Part shown: positions 54,140 to 64,000 of the stretch, one piece after another
Layout: every line of letters begins with the position of its first letter
How positions within the stretch are numbered: the stretch's first letter is position 1
Assembly (NCBI GenBank): GCA_951802195.1
Contig: OX637631.1
Location: forward strand, 248,001 to 312,000
DNA from: Tausonia pullulans
Lineage: Eukaryota > Basidiomycota > Tremellomycetes > Cystofilobasidiales > Mrakiaceae
Direction: 5' to 3'
Length of the DNA: 64,000 bases
Notes under the pieces: generated by a model
The model's database searches: none
What the model was told of the DNA's origin: nothing
The model's input: the letters and a program-made list of their open reading frames with translations, nothing else
Made by a program: the position numbers and the translations under genes

Positions 54140-54686
54140 GTTGAGGGGGAGAGAAGCGGAGGAGGTGACGGTTGGATGGTTGAGGTTTGGATTGGATCTC
54201 TTGCGACACACTCTGACGCGCCTTTCTCAGGCGCCTTGGTTACTGCCACCTTCACATCATCGTTGCTAATTTATTTCTGGCAAAGAGGGGAATTTCTTCC
54301 GTGAGCTGGGGTTCCCTTCTCGATCGTCAGATCTGAGATGCCATCGACAACCAACCAAGCAACGCCACGACCCGGTCTCCCGCGCGCGTCCTGGTCCGCC
54401 TCTACTGCACCCGTGCGGAATAGACGAATCCTCGACTATCACACCTGTCACCCTCAGCCCCTTCTGCCCACCTCGGCTCAAGGCCCTCGTGTATACCTCA
54501 CATCGGAGCCCTCACTCTCGATCCTATATCCCTCTGCCCTCGCTTGCGACCGGCCGCCGTTACTTGCCTCTGCACTCGCCCTCGGCTCCCGCCTTCCCCG
54601 GTTTCCCACCTCATCTGACTTCCTTCCACCGGCCACCATTCGATCTTCCCCTCTCTTTCTCGACCTTCTTTCCTCCCGGCCGACCC
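54140..54686. promoter_or_regulatory. Divergent promoter region between LSM6 and RhoGAP gene
   Basis: The 547 bases end in a strongly pyrimidine-rich leader before ATG 54687 (CTTTCTCGACCTTCTTTCC). An upstream frame overlaps the leader but looks like chance. No specific site is recognised. Confidence 0.35.
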
Positions 54687-57600
54687 ATGGCAGGCTCCCA
54701 CTCTCCGCAGCCTTCGTCCTCGTCTTCAGTTGCCTCGACCGACCACTCATCCTCCTTGCTCTCCGCGGCTTCGACCTCGACGTCACCCTCCCAGACGGCG
54801 CTGCCCGTTGTTACCGTCGCAGGGGACGACGATGATTGGCGGTCAGGTGTCCACCTTCGCAAAGGCTGGGAGTTTCTTGACATTGATTGTTCTGACAAGG
54901 ATGGCTTGGGGCCCTGTTTGACGGCCAAGACAACCTCGACGCCCCCCTCGAGTCGGACGCCCAACGACGCGCGCACGTCGCTCGCCTCGACCGTCCGTGG
55001 TGACGATCCCATTGAGTCCTTTTTTGATCTGGCGCCCTCACCGACGGCCACGCCAACGGTAGACGGCACTTCAATCAGCGCTCCCCATCTCGACACTGAG
55101 GCTGTCCATGTGGGTCGAGGCGGAAACGGCAGGGAGTCGGCGGGGAACGACGGACCTTCGCCTTTGTCCAGGAGACCGTCTCCTGTTTGTCTTCGCTCTC
55201 TCTACACCCATCTCTCCTCGCCGGCCGAGCTTCCTCCTGCTGACACCCGTTACGTCCCCTCCTCTCCATCTCCTCTCCTTCTTCCTCTCAGTTCCCTTCC
55301 TCCCCCCAGCCGATCCCCGACTTTGACTCGCTCGACGCAGAAACGGCCCCAGCGTTCCTCCCGCCGACACCTGTGAACTCCTGGGCCTCGCGGGCCGGGC
55401 AACCCAAACGGGCCTCGGCGTCGCCCGGGGCCTTCACCTCGCCTCCTCGCAGTGCTTCCTCCTCTCCGGCCAAGCTTCCACTGCCGTTGTCTTCTTCGTC
55501 GCCGACGATCAGCGCATCTGCGAGTCCAGGAGGGCTCTCGACGACCTCGATCACCGCGACAACGGCCCACCACGGCCGGTCCTTCTCCGCTGCACCCGCC
55601 TTGTCACTCACATCACCACCTCTCCCTCCTCCACCTCCCCCACCATCACGGCCTCACAAGCCCGCATGGCTCAAAAGCAAGCCCTCCTCCGGTCGCAACA
55701 AAAGCATAGACGCCTCTTCAGAGCTCGCCGCTGCCGCGGGCTTCTCTGTCCCCCTCGCTGCAGGCACTGCTGTGCCCCCACGGGTCCCACCGCGCAACAA
55801 GTCGACCGGCCACCATCACCAACCTCAGATCCAGCCGCATCTCGTACAAGCCGAGTTCGTCCCCTCTCCGACGTCTTCGGCATCCTCATCGCCGCGGAAA
55901 CCCCCACCGCCACTGTCGAGGGGAGGAGGGCCCGGAGGCGCCGTCTCGGCTGTGGCGGGCGGGCTCAAGGGCCGGTTGGCGGCGTTTGGGCAGCTAGCTC
56001 AAGGGGTTTACAACGAGGGGAATGCTTACTTGACAGGTGCGACGACGGCTGCATCTTCGTCGGCAAGTACCAGCAACGGCGCATCGGCTCAGCGACAGAG
56101 CGCCAGCAATAGTAGCGGCGGAGGCGGAGGGCTCCATCACGCGCTCTTTGCTGTCCCGGGGACGGCTGTCCGGCAGTTTAACCAGGGCTGGCGCGCCGTT
56201 AATGGAGCTGGAGGAGGAGCAGGGAAGTCATCGTTTACGACAGCAGCGACAGCTTCGCCGAAAGAGGCCGACGGACTTACCACCTCGTTCGGGATCGTCA
56301 AGTACGACCCGTCGTGGATCGTCACGCCTGGGTCGCACGGGGGGGGAAAGGTGTTTGGTCGGGATGCTGCAGAGGTTGGACGGGCTTACCCGGTTGCACC
56401 GGCCAGTAAGGCTGAGTGGGGGAAGATAGTTGAAGACCCGAGGGCGAGAGCGTGCCTTCCCGCGCTGGTAGTGCGGTGTGTGGCGTACTTGGAAACGTGG
56501 GCACCGCTGGAAGAAGGTATCTTTCGCATCAGCGGAAGGAGCACTCATGGTGAGCCGAGCTGGCGAGATGCTGTACTCTCTCCGCCTCAACTGATCCATC
56601 TCACGCTTGCCCCAGTCCAACGCCTCCGCGCTCAACTCGACACTGGCGCCGACCTCGACCTCTCGCTCTCAGACCCAGCCGAGCTCGACCCGCACGCCGT
56701 TGCTTCGGTCTTCAAGGCCTACCTCCGCGAGCTGCCCTCTGGCTCATCTTCCCCAAGCTCCGCTTCTGCTTCTCACGGTGTTTCATCCAGCGGCGGCGGC
56801 GCGCTCCTCACTCCGGCTTTGGCGCCAGCCTTCGATGCGCTCCTCCGACGACGGACAGGTTCGCCAGCGCGCGACGCTGGATTCGGCGCTCAGGTTGGGC
56901 CGAGGCCGGTCGAGGAGGCAGAAGAGGCGAACGGTGCGACGGCTGTTGCGAAGAAACGGCCGACGTTGGTCCGTGAGGTCGCGGAGCTGGTGGCTCAGCT
57001 CCGGGGGGCTCATTGGTGGTTGCTCAAGGTCGTCGTGGAACTGCTAGCGCACACTGTGAGTACGCTTGTTTCTCCTAAGCGTTCGATTGTCTGACTTGAA
57101 CTTATCTCCGACCTCCAGGCGCACTTTTCCGACCGTAACAAGATGTCGGTCCCCAACCTGCTCGTCGTCTTCTGCCCCTCCCTGGGTCTCTCCCCGCCGT
57201 TTCTCCGACTCCTCGTGGAGAACTACGCCGAGCTCTTCCCGCTCTTCCCTCCCACAGACCAACCGGTCTCTCCTCCGGCCCCCTCCACCACCACTCCTTT
57301 CTTTGCTCCGGTGACCTCCTCGCTTCCTGTTCCGTCCGCCCAACTCCCGCCCATCGAGCGGCACTCCCCCCTCTTATCGCCTTTCTCCGTCTCACCCTCT
57401 CCGCCCATCTCACCACCTCCTCTTTCACCACAACAACCTCTCCGTCGAAACCAACAGGTCTTCCCGGCACTCATCGCCGCTACGACCGCCTCCTCTTCTT
57501 CGTCTTCTTCTTCTTCTTCTTCCTCACCCGCCCCTCCTCCCTCAGCATGGCTCGCCTCAAGCTCCGCTGCTGCTGTCAAACAACAACGGCGTCTTCACTT

Positions 57601-57886
57601 GTCGTCCACCTCCTCCCTTGCCACCCTCGGCACCATCGCTTCGGCATCCCAGCCGCCTTCAAACTCGCATTCTGGCACGCCTATTGCAGACCGATTCAAG
57701 TCCATCACTCCGCCTACGTTCATGTTCCACCGACGGAGCTCTGACGAAGATCGGCCCCCAACGACATCGACGACGAGGGGTCTCTTTGGCCATCATCTGC
57801 CGGAGAGGATCCATCCAAATGGGCGTAGCGGGGGGAATCCGCCGGGGAAGGTGAGAGATGTGGTGAAAATTTTTGAGGGGGCATGA
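54687..57886 (+). CDS. RhoGAP-domain protein
   Basis: GTPase-activating protein for a Rho/Cdc42/Rac-type GTPase, probably in polarity or actin control. Start MAGSHSPQPSSSSSVASTDH, then about 500 residues of Ser/Pro/Ala-rich disorder with a proline block (LPPPPPPPSRPHKPAWLKSK). The GAP domain begins KVFGRDAAEVGRAYPV, continues ALVVRCVAYLETWAPLEEGI and FRISGRSTHVQRLRAQLD, where the Arg of GIFRISGR is the catalytic finger, then AVASVFKAYLRELP and, after a Ser/Gly-rich insert, WWLLKVVVELLAHTAHFSDR and NKMSVPNLLVVFCPSLGLSP with the conserved Asn. A Ser/Pro tail ends VRDVVKIFEGA. Introns fall after RRPSP, after GRSTH and after LAHT. The insert between GAP helices (about 70 residues) is unusually long. 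Confidence 0.9.
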
Positions 57887-57902
57887 ATTGGGGTTGGGGG
57901 AG

Positions 57903-57924
57903 CTCTCTCTCTCTCTCTCTCTCT
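57903..57924. repeat. (CT)11 microsatellite
   Basis: Perfect CT dinucleotide run 16 bases after the RhoGAP stop codon, presumably in its 3' UTR. Confidence 0.9.
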
Positions 57925-58013
57925 TTGGTTAATTTCTTGACTTGTGGACGTCATCTATCCTTTCCCTTCGTCCTTACCGCACCGCTGCTGCACCTTGGCA
58001 TCGTTCCCCCCCT

Positions 58014-58028
58014 CCCCCCCCCCCCCCC
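58014..58028. repeat. C15 homopolymer tract
   Basis: Fifteen consecutive C, preceded by a shorter C run and one T. It pairs in principle with the G16 tract 338 bases downstream. Confidence 0.9.
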
Positions 58029-58365
58029 TTACTCCTTACCCTTTGCATTTACAGTCCCATCATCTGCCTCTCTCTCCCTTAATCTCAATGACTTACATAC
58101 CTATTTTGTAGCGCAAGTGCGGGTCTTTTTTTTGTTCTCGAGCGATACCGATAACGACGAACGAGCGAAATTCCCGTCATCACCATCTGAGTGTCGGGGG
58201 CCGCTGGGGGACGGAGGAGGGCTTCACGACCCCCATGGACCAAAGCGACGAACGAAAAGGAGCGCAATGGCGCCGAGGTCCTCAATCAGGGGGAAGAGAT
58301 CCCAGACTTCGGTCAAGGAGCGCCCGAACGAGCGGCCGGAGAGCCTCCGAAAGTGAACTTTGAGC

Positions 58366-58381
58366 GGGGGGGGGGGGGGGG
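58366..58381. repeat. G16 homopolymer tract
   Basis: Sixteen consecutive G on the plus strand, complementary to the upstream C15 tract; such a run can fold as a G-quadruplex. Confidence 0.9.
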
Positions 58382-58439
58382 AAGAGAGGGAGGCATCAGC
58401 TTCGGTCGTGCAGGGAAAGAAGATACTCGGTTCCTATTC

Positions 58440-59360
58440 ACATCAACCAAGTTCTCAATTGCGACGCCGGAGGTGTCCTTTTCCGAGACTGAAACTGCAT
58501 TGATTGACACCTCAAAACTCCCGGCATTCGTACAGGACTCCCAGACCCCTGGCAGCAGAACAATCGCTGATGTAGGTGTTGATAACGGGCGAAAATGGAA
58601 AAGCTTGGTGGAGCACGGTGATCCAGGCCATCCAGCGGTTGGGACAAATTCGATCGACGGAAACAAATAGCGAGGCGATGGCATGTCTCGGTCCAATCAG
58701 ATGAGGGGTGGCATTCGCGGATGAGAGATGGCTAGTCTCGGACGGAACGAGGAGAGCTTCCAAGCGAGGCTTACGCCAGCGGAGAGGCGGCCATGTCCAA
58801 CTAAGATGGCCGGTGACACTTGTAGCATATTGACTTGAGGGAGGCCGAAATACAGCTGCACATAGTCTCGAGCCCAGACTTTGAGGGAGTCCGGGAAAGA
58901 TCGTCGGCAGTGCAAGAGAGAATCCGCCTTGGAGCGGCAATCGTTGGACATCGCGTATTCAGCTTCAGACTTCCAAAATGGGCGGACTTCTGCAAATTAA
59001 GAGGAAAGTCAACCAAGATGTAAATAGTACAAGCGTGTCAGTGGCAGACAGAAGCGAGCGCTCGCAGCATCCACCCGGCATCCACAGCGATGCAAATGAT
59101 AGGCCTGACCCATTGTGAAGTGGTCGCGCGAAAATCACTGTTAAGCAGAAGCCAAAAGGCGAACAGAAAATCGATGGGAAAGTATTTGGTATCGATGTCC
59201 GGATTCGGACGCTAAGACCAGCTCTTTTCGTGATGGAGCATGTCGTGAATGCCCCCGACCTGCAACTACGGGCGCAGCTCGTCTTCTGGGGTATACTGGA
59301 AGCGCTCTTGGGAAAATCAGCCATCGATCCAGTGAACGAGCTAACATTCTGATAAGCGGT
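58440..59360 (+). pseudogene. Coding-like traces of an unassigned gene
   Basis: Three plus-strand stretches read like real protein although no complete gene can be assembled. They are SFSETETALIDTSKLPAFVQ (about 58480-58540), REAEIQLHIVSSPDFEGVRE with LGAAIVGHRVFSFRLPKWAD (58838-59000), and KIDGKVFGIDVRIRTLRPAL with QLRAQLVFWGILEALLGKSA ending VNELTF and a stop (59157-59352). Stops and frame changes separate them; a GTAAAT donor near 59020 may join the second and third blocks. No family is recognised. It may be a decayed gene or a live one with unresolved introns. Confidence 0.3.
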
Positions 59361-60211
59361 GAGCTTCCACAGCGCCTGGACGAAAATTAAAGACAAAGGT
59401 TCGTGCAAGGACAGGCTCGATCCTAAGGCGGTGAATTAAGTTTTGAGGATTTGGCTGATTTGGATACTTCCCGCCAATGATGATGACTTTTTTTGCAGGG
59501 GATTTTGTTGGAGAAAAGCATTGATGGGGGTGAGGGGTAGAGCGGGGAAGGAAAGTGGGAACAAGGACGCTAAACCGTCATGCTCATGGGTGATCCCAGC
59601 TAGCAGACCGGGTTAACATGGCGCAAGTTGACCGCCGATCTTCTCTGAGAAAGTTTGAGACTGGGAATTCGTCTTAAATTCCCTGTCAAGATACGTAGAT
59701 ATTAATGCAAGGTTTAGCCGTCATATAAGGTTCAGCCGTCGTGTCGAACTGTCGTCCACCGCGGTCAGCGCGAGCCAAATACGTAAACCAAGCTAAGGAT
59801 CGACGACCGATCCCCCCCTCTATCTCAACGAGACGAAGACGGGTGGCCACGTCATGCTCGTGTGTTTGCGTCCATGTTACCCTTCGCTCCTGTGCCACCA
59901 CCAGTCCTAGGGCTGGAGTGCAATGTCGTCGAACATCTTTGCATTGGAAATGATTGCTCTCGCATAACACCTGGCTATGCCTGCCGATGGTACGAAAAGA
60001 AGGGCGCTTTGCCCAGATGAGCTTGTCACTCTGCAATGCGCGCAGTATAGGGAGAGATGGTCAAGTGGGTCGGTCAAGCATCCATGAACGTAAGAGAAAC
60101 AAGCGATCAACAGCAGGCTGGTTGTCAGAAGGAGGGGAGAAAGAGCACATAGTAGACCTAAAAGGGGAGATGAAAGTGAAGAGTCAAAGGAAACGAGAGC
60201 CCCCTCCCAAA
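59361..60211. other. Intergenic region
   Basis: About 850 bases, A/T-richer than average, with no supported gene. Frames at 59686-60036 (-) and 59954-60409 (+) lack domain or composition support; the latter overlaps the BAR gene on the other strand. Confidence 0.4.
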
Positions 60212-61851
60212 TCAAGCGCGCGACTGTCTGTACTCGCCCTCGGCCTCAACGGCGGCCTCTCCGATCTGTCGCTCCACCTGGGCGAGCGTCTCAGCGGCCT
60301 GGGCATGAAAGGCCCGCTGGGCCTTGACGAGCGCGGCGAGGTTGGCGAGCGGGGCCGGGTCGTCGAGGACCGACTTCATCCTGTAAGTCGCGCGTCCGTC
60401 AGCATCTGATCGCTTCAATCATGGACTGAGATAAGAGCAAAGACGTACTGGCCAATGGCAATCTCGGTCTGCTGGACGAGCTTGTCCTCGGCATTCTCGA
60501 CGTCGAGACGAGCCTGCTCTTGCCGGGCCGGGCTAGCGGACTTGAGGATTTGGCGAGCCGAGTCGAGTTCGAGACGAGCCTGCTTGACGCCCGCGCGGGC
60601 TTTGACGGCAATGGCGATGGCTGCAGGTCGAAGGAGGTCCGTCAGCGCCGTCGCCGCAAAGATGAGGAGCTAACGAGGGCTGCACGTACAGGACGAGAGC
60701 GTCGTCTGCCAAGGCCTGACGAAACGCTCCGCAATCTCTCCATCCTGCGCAATCCTCGACTCTCCAATCTTGCTCTGCGCAGCCGAGTACCTCGCCAGTG
60801 CTCCCGCAAGTCGGTCATTGCCTCCGACCTGAAGCTCGACGGAGCCCGAAGCGGCGGCGCGGGAGAGAGCGTGAGCAAGCGTCTTGGGCTGGTGCACGGG
60901 AGCAGGGCCAGCGGCGGGGACGGGGAGGTTGGTGCCCTTCAGGCTCTGTATGGTGTTGGGGAATGAAAGACAGAGGGGAAATGGATGAGCATGATGCAAA
61001 TCGCGACACGCGCACACGCGCTCTCATCTTACCTTCTCAGCAAAGAGGGAGAAGCTGTGCGAAATGCCAGCTCCGAGGTCCGCCATGCTCTCGGTGATCT
61101 GGGTCGGGTAATCGTACGACTCAGTCTCGTAGACCTTGGTAATCTTGAGGAGCGCTTGGTGCGTGTGCTTGAGCGCGTCAACGCGGGCCTCGAGGTCCTT
61201 GTACTCTAGAGTCGAGTAGGGCGGGGGATGAGCATATCTTCCTTGAGACTCGGGGGGGAGGGGGAGAAGATAAGAGAGTTGCAGGAGGACCATCGAGCTC
61301 CTGTCCTATCCAAGACTCTCCGTCCGTGATAGAGCGCCGGCGGAAGGGAGTCAGGCCGCGGACGGGCCCGCGAACCTCTCGTCGCGACGTGACAGACGCG
61401 GACCCGCACCCCCTCCCCTCTCATAGGCATACGACGAGACTCACCCTGGGGGAGTTCGGTGATCTCATCGGCGCCAATGTTGCCGAAGCGCTCCCTACAT
61501 GCGACGAGGCCGAGATTTAGAGTCAGCATTGATAGATAGCGGTAAAAGAAGGCTTGTTGCGAGGGAGAAGGGGATCGCCAGAGAAGGGATGGGGGAAGAG
61601 TGACGACGACAATGACGGCAGGTCGGCAGGCCTTGTAACGCCCCCTCCAAGCAGCAGCACATAGTTATGAGTCTGACGCCATTCCTCTCTCTGTCTCCCT
61701 CTTCCCTCAGAACGAGCGATAAACGCGGGCGAACGCACCGGCTCGCTTGGACCGTAGAGCGGTAGGTCGAGCCAAGATTGAGCTGGGGGGCCGGGGGCAG
61801 GGCCGGAAGGGCGGGCATCTGTGCCGAAAGTTTGCTGAAGAAGTTGGCCAT
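60212..61851 (-). CDS. BAR-domain protein (Gvp36-like)
   Basis: Membrane-curvature protein of the BAR family; yeast Gvp36 works in Golgi/endosome traffic. Start 61851 gives MANFFSKLSAQMPALPALPP, then LNLGSTYRSTVQASRERFGN. The BAR helices follow: EYKDLEARVDALKHTHQALL, TKVYETESYDYPTQITESMA, TLAHALSRAAASGSVELQVG, NDRLAGALARYSAAQSKIGE, DGEIAERFVRPWQTTLSSS and VKARAGVKQARLELDSARQI, with KSVLDDPAPLANLAALVKAQ and a final helix ending EGEYRQSRA. About 285 residues. Introns fall within ASR-ERFG, LPQ-EYKD, FAEK-SLKG, and twice in the last helices. The spliced frame is continuous throughout. Confidence 0.88.
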
Positions 61852-62705
61852 GCTAAGCTGATGGAGTGGAAGGAGGGGGGGAGGGGGTTGGGATGGTGAT
61901 GGTTGGGGGAGGCGTTCGTCTTCCCGCGAGCGCCTTCGTCGGCATGCGCGTGATGGAGGGCAGGGAGTGCAGGCGTGGGAGCTTTGGCTTGTATCCAAAC
62001 CCAAGCTCTGGTCTCGTCAGCCTGTCTCCTGCTTTTACTTGGGCCGCATGTACATGAATACTTGCCGCTCTGAAGAAATCTGTGCACCTCGAGGCCCCTG
62101 CGACGTCACTGCTAGCTGAAACGAACGGGCAGCCCGCAGATCTTCGTTGGGAGATTAGAAAAGATAGAGTGGACCCAGCTTGGTCCACCGAAAACCATGT
62201 TGACGTAAAGCCGAGCCGACTGCAAGCCGAGTGGAAGCCAATCAAACGGCAGACGGCGCTGCAGTCGCGCAGTCCTCTCGACGGCCCGCTCTACAGGTTT
62301 GCCGAGGAGTCACCGAGGTCGGACGTCGATTTGGAGCAAGATGATAGAGAACCGATCATCGCCACCCTGGATCTGCTGCACATTGTGCAGCAGCCGTCAG
62401 AGTGACGGGCTTATCGATACGCGATTGCTTGGAGATCAAGCGCTGTAAGGCAGTGGGTCTGTCTGCCAGAGGATCTCTTCTACGTCTGATGCTGTCTCAG
62501 GCTGACGACGATAGATGCCACGCGCTCCGCTCAACCGTCGCAAGCCCAGGCGGCGCATTGGTGTCTGACTCCGCGCTCCAACGCGTTGACGCGCGTCCCC
62601 ACTTTGGGCGCAGCCAGCGCGTCGCCGCCCTCGCGTCGATTGCTGTCCTTTTACTTACCTCTGACGACCATTCTCTCTTCCCCCCTTCTCCTCTCCCCCC
62701 TCATT
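61852..62705. other. Divergent intergenic region upstream of the FHA-protein gene
   Basis: About 850 bases. The last 60 bases before 62706 are pyrimidine-rich leader (CTCTCTTCCCCCCTTCTCC). A 107-codon frame at 62082-62405 (+) has no recognisable domain and is not called. Confidence 0.4.
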
Positions 62706-64000
62706 ATGCTCCCCTCCTCCCCCCTCGCAGTCCGTGCCGAGGCGCCCCATCCCATGTTCCCCCCCGACCCTCTCTCCTTCCCCTCAGCTCACCGAAAGCG
62801 GCCGGCATCGTCGAGTGCTTCCCCGCCAGCAGCAGCTCGCAAGCGGGTCGCGTCCTCTACGCTCCTGTTTAAGGATCGTCTCCTCGGCCGCAAGCCCGCC
62901 GCCGCCGCTCCCTCCTTTTCCTCCAAGATCCACCTCGTCGGCAAGACCAAGGTCACCGACGGGTATCTCTCACCCGCGACATCCTCTCCCGCAAGGGAGC
63001 CTCTTGGCGAGGCGGCTGGCTCCTCCTCGCCCGTCCGGGGGGTCGCGGTCAGGTCGTCGTCGACCGTCGGCCTCGCATCGTCCTCGCCCGTCCGGTCCCT
63101 TGGCTTGGCCAAAGCTCTTGTTTCCTCCTCTACATCCCCCTCATCCCCACCCACGACCTCCGAGATTCTAGAGCTCGAGTTCCCTACCGAGACCCCGGCT
63201 CTCCTCCTCTTTGGCCGCGCGCGTGTGCCTTCCTCCCTTTCTCCTGGCACCGCCGTCGCTCAACAGCAGCAGCAGCGCCCTCCCCCTCCCCTCCCCTCCT
63301 CCTTCCAGCCTCTCACCCCGCCCAACGCGTCCACCCACCCCTCGCACGTCGCTCTTCCCCGAACGGCGAAGCACGCCTCCCGCCTCCACCTTGTCCTTGA
63401 AGCCACCTCCGACGTGCTTGTCCGCGTCACCGTCATCGGCCAGAACGGAGCCCGCGTCCAGGGCAAGCGCGTCCGGTGCGGAGAGGCCGTCTGGGTCGAC
63501 CGCATGCTTGGAGGCGAGGTGAGATCCGGGAGGAATGCTGGCGAGGGGTGGCTGAGGAATGGAGGGGTGAAGGGTGCGGAGAACGTCGAGCTCGACTTTT
63601 GGGGATGCAAGGTCCGGATTGCATGGCCGAAGATGGAGCCGAAAGAGGTGGCAGTGATCGTTGCTGATCGGGAGAGCTCACCCCTGAGTGAGCACGGGGC
63701 GGACAACGACGAGCTGGAACTCGACGACGATGACGAGATTGTCCCCGAGACTCAGCAGTCCATCATCGCAGTCGACGAGGACGAGGACGTGTACGACTAT
63801 TACAACGGTGATGTCTCCATCAGCCCCTCGTCTTCACGCATCGGCGCCCAGGATAACGACGAAGAAGACAACGACGACGACGAGATGCTCGATGCTGGCG
63901 TGCCGGTGACGCCCTCCAAGAAAGTCAAGACCCACCGGTTCTCGTCTCTCCCGCCCTCGTCTCCTCCTGTTCCTCTCCTGCTCGACGACGAGAGCGACGA
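62706..64000 (+). CDS. FHA-domain protein, Tos4/Plm2-like, 3' end outside window
   Basis: Phosphothreonine-binding FHA protein; the yeast relatives Tos4 and Plm2 are chromatin-bound cell-cycle regulators. ATG 62706 opens MLPSSPLAVRAEAPHPMFPP, followed by a Ser/Pro-rich basic region (HRKRPASSSASPPAAARKRV) and VGKTKVTDGYLSP. The FHA core reads LLLFGRARVPSSLSPG, then after a Gln/Pro insert HVALPRTAKHASRLHLVLEA and VLVRVTVIGQNGARVQGKRV, giving the GR, SRxH and NG signature positions. LDFWGCKVRIAWPK closes the domain. A strongly acidic stretch follows (NDELELDDDDEIVPETQQSI, and a later run of Asp/Glu), then PVTPSKKVKTHRF. The frame is still open at the window end. Confidence 0.75.
   Translation, partial: MLPSSPLAVRAEAPHPMFPPDPLSFPSAHRKRPASSSASPPAAARKRVASSTLLFKDRLLGRKPAAAAPSFSSKIHLVGKTKVTDGYLSPATSSPAREPLGEAAGSSSPVRGVAVRSSSTVGLASSSPVRSLGLAKALVSSSTSPSSPPTTSEILELEFPTETPALLLFGRARVPSSLSPGTAVAQQQQQRPPPPLPSSFQPLTPPNASTHPSHVALPRTAKHASRLHLVLEATSDVLVRVTVIGQNGARVQGKRVRCGEAVWVDRMLGGEVRSGRNAGEGWLRNGGVKGAENVELDFWGCKVRIAWPKMEPKEVAVIVADRESSPLSEHGADNDELELDDDDEIVPETQQSIIAVDEDEDVYDYYNGDVSISPSSSRIGAQDNDEEDNDDDEMLDAGVPVTPSKKVKTHRFSSLPPSSPPVPLLLDDESD

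Noticed and set aside
58512-59408. Minus-strand ORFs in the 58-59 kb gap read as a possible transposase
   Set aside because: No catalytic motif, terminal inverted repeats or target-site duplication; the plus strand is the more protein-like reading.
62082-62405. 107-codon plus-strand ORF upstream of the FHA gene
   Set aside because: No recognisable similarity and no pyrimidine leader; probably promoter sequence.
1-64000. Search for virus-like elements, transposons, CRISPR arrays, toxin systems and biosynthetic clusters
   Set aside because: No reverse transcriptase, integrase, capsid, transposase, LTR-like direct repeats, regularly spaced repeats, or adjacent biosynthetic enzymes were seen.

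Overview
This is a gene-dense nuclear contig from a GC-rich fungus. Genes carry many short (about 45-140 nt) spliceosomal introns with pyrimidine-rich 3' ends. The gene set is fungal: a PEX5 receptor, a BAH/bromodomain RSC-type subunit, an Nta1 amidase, a HAM1-like protein, a YMR196W-like GH63 enzyme and a Trm9 methyltransferase. GC content, intron density and Ser/Pro/Gln-rich linkers suggest a basidiomycete yeast, most likely Pucciniomycotina/Microbotryomycetes (Rhodotorula-like). That placement is inference; no rRNA or other phylogenetic marker was analysed. I saw no virus-like element, transposon, CRISPR array, tRNA or rRNA.

Layout. 0-10 kb: 3'-truncated DPH3 (-), RAB18-type GTPase (+), ETF alpha subunit (-), a DMPK/citron-type AGC kinase (+) and PEX5 (+). 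10-19 kb: an F-box gene (-) whose 3' exons may instead be a separate gene, a small unassigned ORF (+), a YPR011C-type mitochondrial carrier (+), a doubtful small membrane ORF (+), and RACK1 (-) with a U24 C/D snoRNA inside one intron. 19-30 kb: an RSC1/2-like BAH protein (+), a 2.9-kb gene-poor gap, and a HAM1-like protein (+). 30-39 kb: a disordered Ser/Pro-rich protein (-), NTA1 (+) and a decayed tyrosinase-like gene (+). 39-51 kb: GH63-like enzyme (-), MED1-like Mediator subunit (-), TRM9 (-), and a J-domain protein with an N-terminal zinc ribbon (+). 51-64 kb: a decayed coding relic (-), LSM6 (-), a RhoGAP (+), a 2.3-kb gap with faint coding traces, a Gvp36-type BAR protein (-), and a 3'-truncated FHA-domain protein (+).

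The genes do not form one pathway; this is ordinary eukaryotic housekeeping synteny. Two loose links exist. DPH3 (Kti11) and TRM9 both act in wobble-uridine (mcm5U34) tRNA modification. The U24 snoRNA sits in the same host gene (RACK1/ASC1) as in budding yeast. Structurally, three head-to-head pairs are separated by almost the same distance (192, 202 and 198 bp between start codons), three introns must use GC-AG splice sites to keep frame, and RAB18 has an 8-nt micro-exon. I found no convincing undescribed system; the intronic snoRNA, the splice-site features and the decayed genes are the observations most worth checking.
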